From: Bacteroidota bacterium
GTDB taxonomy: Bacteria > Bacteroidota > Ignavibacteria > Ignavibacteriales > Ignavibacteriaceae
Reading direction: 5' to 3'
Assembly (NCBI GenBank): GCA_021793635.1
Contig: JAJYSI010000085.1
Coordinates: 1 to 9,651, forward strand
DNA length: 9,651 nt
Positions 6,195 to 9,651 of this stretch are shown here, piece after piece. Made by a program: the position numbers and the translations under genes. The notes beneath the pieces are model-generated. The model was not told the DNA's origin. It worked only from the letters and a program-made list of their open reading frames with translations, and searched no databases. Position 1 is the first letter of the stretch; each line of letters opens with the position of its first letter.

Positions 6195-9143
6195 ATGAAT
6201 AAAAAACTTACCATTCTTAGTATTTTTATTTTCATAGCCGGTATCATAAATGCTGGAACTTTTGCGGCTGGCGGAAATATCCGGGGAATAGTAACTGATG
6301 CAACTTCGAAAGAGCCGTTATTTGGTGCTAATATTATTTTGGTTAAAACCAGTTTGGGAGCTGCTACCGGAATAGACGGGAAATATGAAATTAGAAATGT
6401 TCCTGCCGGCACTTATACTATACGTGCTTCTTATGTCGGATATAAAGAATTTGATTCACGTATTACAATTAAAGACGGTGAAAACGTTGTACAAAATTTT
6501 AAATTAGAGCCGGTTGGTATTCAAGGACAAACAGTAGTAGTAACTGCACAGGCAAGTGGTCAAACACAAGCTATTAATCAACAGCTTTCATCAAATCAAA
6601 TAGTCAATGTAGTATCTGCGGCAAAAATACAAGAGCTGCCGGATGCTAATGCAGCAGAGTCTTTAGGCAGGCTTCCCGGTGTTTCTGTGCTAAGAACCGG
6701 TGGCGAAGCAAATGAGGTGGTTATCCGAGGATTAGCACCAAAGTATAATCAAATTTTAGTAAATGGCGTTCAATTAACATCTTCTAATCCTAACGATCAA
6801 AGTGTTGATATGAGCATGATTTCCTCAAATATGCTTGAGGGCATGGAAGTAAAAAAGACTGTTACTCCGGATATGGATGCAAATGTTATTGGCGGTGTTG
6901 TTAATCTTGAATTAAGAGAAGCGCAAGTTAAAACACCCGGTGTTCCGGTTTATGGTTTGGTTTTACAGGGTGGATATAATGGATTAGATAATGCTTATCA
7001 TAAATTCAACAATTATAAATATGTCGGTAGCTTTGAAGATAGATTATTTAACGATAAGTTCGGCATTTTCGTTCAGGCAGATATTGAAAGGAAAAATCTA
7101 ACTTCGAATCAATTAGGGGCTACATATGAAAATGACGGCGACCAAATACCTCTGTATTTTACAGATGGATTAACCCTCAGTAATATTCCAAGGGATAGAA
7201 AACGATATGACGGAGCGATAGTTCTTGATTACAAATTGAATAAAGGAACAATTAAGTTTTCTAATTTTCTAAGTACCGGAACTACTGATCAACAGGATAG
7301 AAGCGAATATTTTGGAATACAAGGTGGTCCTGGAAGTAATATCATTAATTATGGATTGGGATATTCAAATTCTAAATTAAGTGTTATTACTAACTCAATT
7401 CATTTCCAATATCAATTACCTATTTTCCATGTGAATGCGGAGATTTCTCATGCATATACTGAAACGAAAGATCCCAGTGATTGGAATGCAACATTTGTAC
7501 AAGGTTCTGCAGGCTTAGGAGGTTTAAGCGGACAGACAAACTTAGACCCGATTATTATTCCTCAAACTGCAACTCCGGATCCTTATAAAGCAGTGCTTAG
7601 CAATCTTGCTAATACAAGCAGTTTCTCAGGTGCTCGTGCTTTAACTGCTTCACTTGATTTGAAGTTTAACTTAAACTTTTCTAATGAGGTCTCTTCTGAA
7701 ATTAAATTCGGCGGAATGTACAGATATCAGACGAGAACTTATACAAATAATACAACAGGTTCACAAGGATTTGCTATTCAAAGCGCTCAATATGTTGATA
7801 CACTTATCGGATTAAATTCACTTGGAACGACAAAATGGGGAACACAGATTCCATTGGCTTTATTTACTGATCCTAATTATGACTACGGGAAATTATTCGG
7901 TGGAAGTTATAGGATGAATTATCCATTGAACTTTGCTATGCTTTCAAACTTAGCTAATTACCTAGAAAAAAGTGCCGGTTTAATTTCCAAATACGCACCC
8001 TTATCATATTTCAATGATCAAGCACTTTCAACTATGAATAATTACAACGGACATGAAAATGAAAGTGCCGCTTATGTAATGGCAACTGTTAATCTTGGAC
8101 CATCTATCACCTTAATCCCTGGTGTTCGTTACCAGAATTTGCAAACAGTATATACAGGAGTAAGAGGATACCAGAATACGACTTCAGATCTCGGCGGGGC
8201 TTACACACATTATGATACTACCGCTGTAGTGAGCCACGGTTATTGGCTGCCGGATGTTTCTTTAAAATATAAACCTCTAACCTGGTTTGATGTAAGGCTT
8301 TCTTATACCAACACATTATCATATCCGGATTTTAATGCGATAATTCCTAAAATTAATATGACTTCCACAGAACAAAATATTACTTGGAATAATTATCTAT
8401 TAAAACCGACACGCTCAACCAATTACGATATTTATTTTTCATTTTACAATAATGAAATTGGCCTTTTCACAATTGGCGGTTTCTTAAAGCAAATAAACGA
8501 TCTGATTTATCCCTATACATTTTATGTTTTACCGGCAGATGCAAAGAATTATTTTCCACCGCAATACGCAGCTAATTCCCCAACGCCAAGCGGTACTCCG
8601 CAAGTTTCAACTTATGTAAATGATCCTAATCAAGCAACTGATTATGGAATAGAACTTAATTGGCAAACTCATTTTTGGTATCTGCCATATCCTTTTGATG
8701 GATTAGTTCTTGATGTTAACTATACTCATGTTTACTCTAAAGAAACATATTCATATTCAACGCTTAAGAAAGTAGGAAGAGTGCGTGTTCCTTTTGATAC
8801 TTCCTATACAGACAGGCTATTATACCAACCTGATAACATTGCAAATTTATCTATTGGATATGATTACAAAGGCTTTTCTATAAGAGTTTCAATGATATAT
8901 CAAGACAATATTTTTGCTGCTACAGCTTTCTATCCTCAGTTAAGAACAACTACTTCAGCTTATAGACGATGGGATATTTCAGCAAAACAAGATTTGCCGT
9001 GGTCAGGGCTGCAGATATATGGTGATTTGAACAATATAAATGGAGAGAAAGATATTGACGTTATTCAGGCGCCTACGGGAGTTCCTCAAGCTATGCAAGA
9101 TTATGGTATGACCGCAGATTTAGGAATTCGTGTTAAACTTTAA
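6195..9143 (+). CDS. TonB-dependent outer membrane receptor with N-terminal carboxypeptidase-regulatory-like domain, probably carbohydrate uptake
   Basis: A 982-aa protein. Residues 1-~25 are a signal peptide (hydrophobic LTILSIFIFIAGII; cleavage after Ala20 or Ala25). Residues ~28-105 are a carboxypeptidase-regulatory-like beta-sandwich (IRGIVTDATSKEPLFGANI, then GKYEIRNVPAGTYTIRASYVGY), common in Bacteroidota receptors. QTVVVTAQA at 112-120 is a TonB-box-like stretch. The plug is at ~130-240: NVVSAAKIQELPDANAAESL, GRLPGVSVLRTGG, VVIRGLAPKYNQILVNGVQL, GMEVKKTVTPDMDANVIGG. These motifs resemble the TonB-Xanth-Caul receptor subfamily, which in Xanthomonas and Caulobacter is often tied to plant carbohydrate uptake. 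The remaining ~730 residues form the 22-strand barrel. It ends ADLGIRVKL, with Leu rather than the usual terminal aromatic. No SusD-like partner gene is visible up to the window end. Being coupled to a sugar kinase under ROK control supports a saccharide substrate (inference). Confidence 0.9.
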   Translation: MNKKLTILSIFIFIAGIINAGTFAAGGNIRGIVTDATSKEPLFGANIILVKTSLGAATGIDGKYEIRNVPAGTYTIRASYVGYKEFDSRITIKDGENVVQNFKLEPVGIQGQTVVVTAQASGQTQAINQQLSSNQIVNVVSAAKIQELPDANAAESLGRLPGVSVLRTGGEANEVVIRGLAPKYNQILVNGVQLTSSNPNDQSVDMSMISSNMLEGMEVKKTVTPDMDANVIGGVVNLELREAQVKTPGVPVYGLVLQGGYNGLDNAYHKFNNYKYVGSFEDRLFNDKFGIFVQADIERKNLTSNQLGATYENDGDQIPLYFTDGLTLSNIPRDRKRYDGAIVLDYKLNKGTIKFSNFLSTGTTDQQDRSEYFGIQGGPGSNIINYGLGYSNSKLSVITNSIHFQYQLPIFHVNAEISHAYTETKDPSDWNATFVQGSAGLGGLSGQTNLDPIIIPQTATPDPYKAVLSNLANTSSFSGARALTASLDLKFNLNFSNEVSSEIKFGGMYRYQTRTYTNNTTGSQGFAIQSAQYVDTLIGLNSLGTTKWGTQIPLALFTDPNYDYGKLFGGSYRMNYPLNFAMLSNLANYLEKSAGLISKYAPLSYFNDQALSTMNNYNGHENESAAYVMATVNLGPSITLIPGVRYQNLQTVYTGVRGYQNTTSDLGGAYTHYDTTAVVSHGYWLPDVSLKYKPLTWFDVRLSYTNTLSYPDFNAIIPKINMTSTEQNITWNNYLLKPTRSTNYDIYFSFYNNEIGLFTIGGFLKQINDLIYPYTFYVLPADAKNYFPPQYAANSPTPSGTPQVSTYVNDPNQATDYGIELNWQTHFWYLPYPFDGLVLDVNYTHVYSKETYSYSTLKKVGRVRVPFDTSYTDRLLYQPDNIANLSIGYDYKGFSIRVSMIYQDNIFAATAFYPQLRTTTSAYRRWDISAKQDLPWSGLQIYGDLNNINGEKDIDVIQAPTGVPQAMQDYGMTADLGIRVKL

Positions 9144-9320
9144 GGTTTAGTTATATGTATTTAAGAAAAGTAAATCTATTAAACAAAAAAATACAGCTTA
9201 AAATTAAGGAGGTGTTTATTTATTAGCTGTAATTCAAGTAATTAAAAGCTGAATTTATTTACTAAGTACGTTCTATAATAATTAATTAATTAAAAAATCC
9301 TAATTGAAAGGAGCACTTTC
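9144..9320. other. Receptor-to-secreted-protein intergenic region
   Basis: This 177-nt AT-rich gap has no clear intrinsic terminator. ACAGCT at 9193-9198 can pair with AGCTGT at 9225-9230, enclosing a strong but apparently unused Shine-Dalgarno-like AAGGAGGTG. CAGCTTAAAATT at 9194-9205 can instead pair (10 of 12) with AATTAAAAGCTG at 9240-9251. TATAAT at 9274-9279 is a perfect -10 without a good -35. Confidence 0.4.
9274..9279 (+). promoter_or_regulatory. Candidate -10 element for the secreted-protein gene
   Basis: TATAAT matches the -10 consensus exactly, 41 nt before the ATG at 9321, but the sequence 16-18 nt upstream (around GAATTT) is a poor -35 and the region is AT-rich. There is no copy of the ROK operator here, so if this promoter is real the gene is not under direct control of the nearby repressor by that motif. 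Confidence 0.35.
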
Positions 9321-9651
9321 ATGAAAACATTTTTAACCACAACATTTTTGTTGGCAATGTTTGCAATTTTATTTATGTCAAGCCAATCCCGCGCACAAAG
9401 TGGAACTCTTGTCATTTATGCAAATAATGCTCAAACAATAGATCAGGTAATCAGTAATGATGCTACAAATGGTGTACAGAACCATGCAGTTTATCAGCTT
9501 GTTTCTACTGATACTACATATTTACTTGATGCTACAATAACACTTAAATCCGGCGTTTCTATTGTTGGCGTAAAAGACCCGACAACCGGAAAGCTTCCTT
9601 GTATCGAAGCAGATCTTCTTCAAAGCGGACAAATTCCGGGAGTCTTCTTTA
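9321..9651 (+). CDS. Secreted protein, 5' end only; possibly a beta-helix surface or polysaccharide-acting protein
   Basis: An ATG at 9321, with AAAGGAG at 9307-9313 placed 7 nt upstream, opens a frame that stays open for 110 codons to the window edge. The protein starts MKTFLTTTFLLAMFAILFMS followed by SQSRAQSG, a clear signal peptide with likely cleavage after the Ala of SRA. The mature part begins GTLVIYANNAQTIDQVI and continues with HAVYQLVSTDTTYLLDATIT, LKSGVSIVG and KLPCIEADLL. Short alternating hydrophobic stretches of the type YLLDATITLKSGVSIVGV look like the first rungs of a right-handed parallel beta-helix, as in pectate-lyase-like and other large secreted Bacteroidota proteins. That fold is a guess from pattern, not a recognised family, and the sequence past the edge would decide it. 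Its position after the receptor makes an extracellular carbohydrate-related role possible, but no catalytic motif is visible. Confidence 0.75.
   Translation, partial: MKTFLTTTFLLAMFAILFMSSQSRAQSGTLVIYANNAQTIDQVISNDATNGVQNHAVYQLVSTDTTYLLDATITLKSGVSIVGVKDPTTGKLPCIEADLLQSGQIPGVFF

Noticed and set aside
9144..9160. TTTAGTT just after the receptor stop as a third ROK half-site
   Set aside because: No AACTAA-type partner occurs at the expected spacing, and isolated TTAGTT-like words also occur within genes by chance.
9280..9293. AATTAATTAATTAA short tandem repeat before the secreted-protein gene
   Set aside because: It is a simple A/T tetranucleotide run in an AT-rich spacer, with no sign that it is a binding site or phase-variable tract.

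Overview
This AT-rich window has compact, mostly same-strand genes. It looks like a chromosomal piece from the Bacteroidota/Chlorobi group, plausibly an Ignavibacteria-like member. The clues are a TonB-dependent receptor with a carboxypeptidase-regulatory-like N-terminal domain, a FadL-family outer membrane protein paired with an SGNH-hydrolase lipoprotein, and promoter candidates that fit the Bacteroidota -7 pattern TAnnTTTG. The taxonomic call is an inference from gene content and base composition. All supported genes are on the + strand.

Layout: (1) 2-905 holds the 3' end of a biotin carboxylase subunit gene and a complete biotin carboxyl carrier subunit gene overlapping it by 8 nt. Together they are the tail of an acyl-CoA carboxylase operon. 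(2) 962-3673 is a two-gene unit, a FadL/OMPP1-like outer membrane protein and a GDSL/SGNH hydrolase lipoprotein. It is closed by a clear hairpin at 3683-3708. (3) 3811-9143 is the most interesting part, a ROK regulon. It has a ROK-family repressor (HTH plus degenerate sugar-kinase domain), a ROK-family sugar kinase with intact catalytic motifs, and a 982-aa TonB-dependent receptor beginning 1 nt after the kinase stop codon. Two related 25-bp imperfect palindromes lie at candidate promoters in front of the repressor and in front of the kinase-receptor pair. (4) 9321-9651 is the 5' end of a gene for a secreted protein that runs off the window.

How the ROK part probably works: an oligosaccharide enters through the receptor at the outer membrane and is broken down by enzymes not seen here. 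A monosaccharide is then phosphorylated by the ROK kinase, and the repressor releases its two operators when it binds sugar. The receptor resembles the carbohydrate-linked Xanthomonas/Caulobacter-type TonB-dependent receptors. The operator closely resembles the Bacillus XylR (also ROK) operator as I remember it, which suggests but does not prove xylose or a related sugar. No RNA genes, insertion sequences, CRISPR arrays or phage genes were seen.
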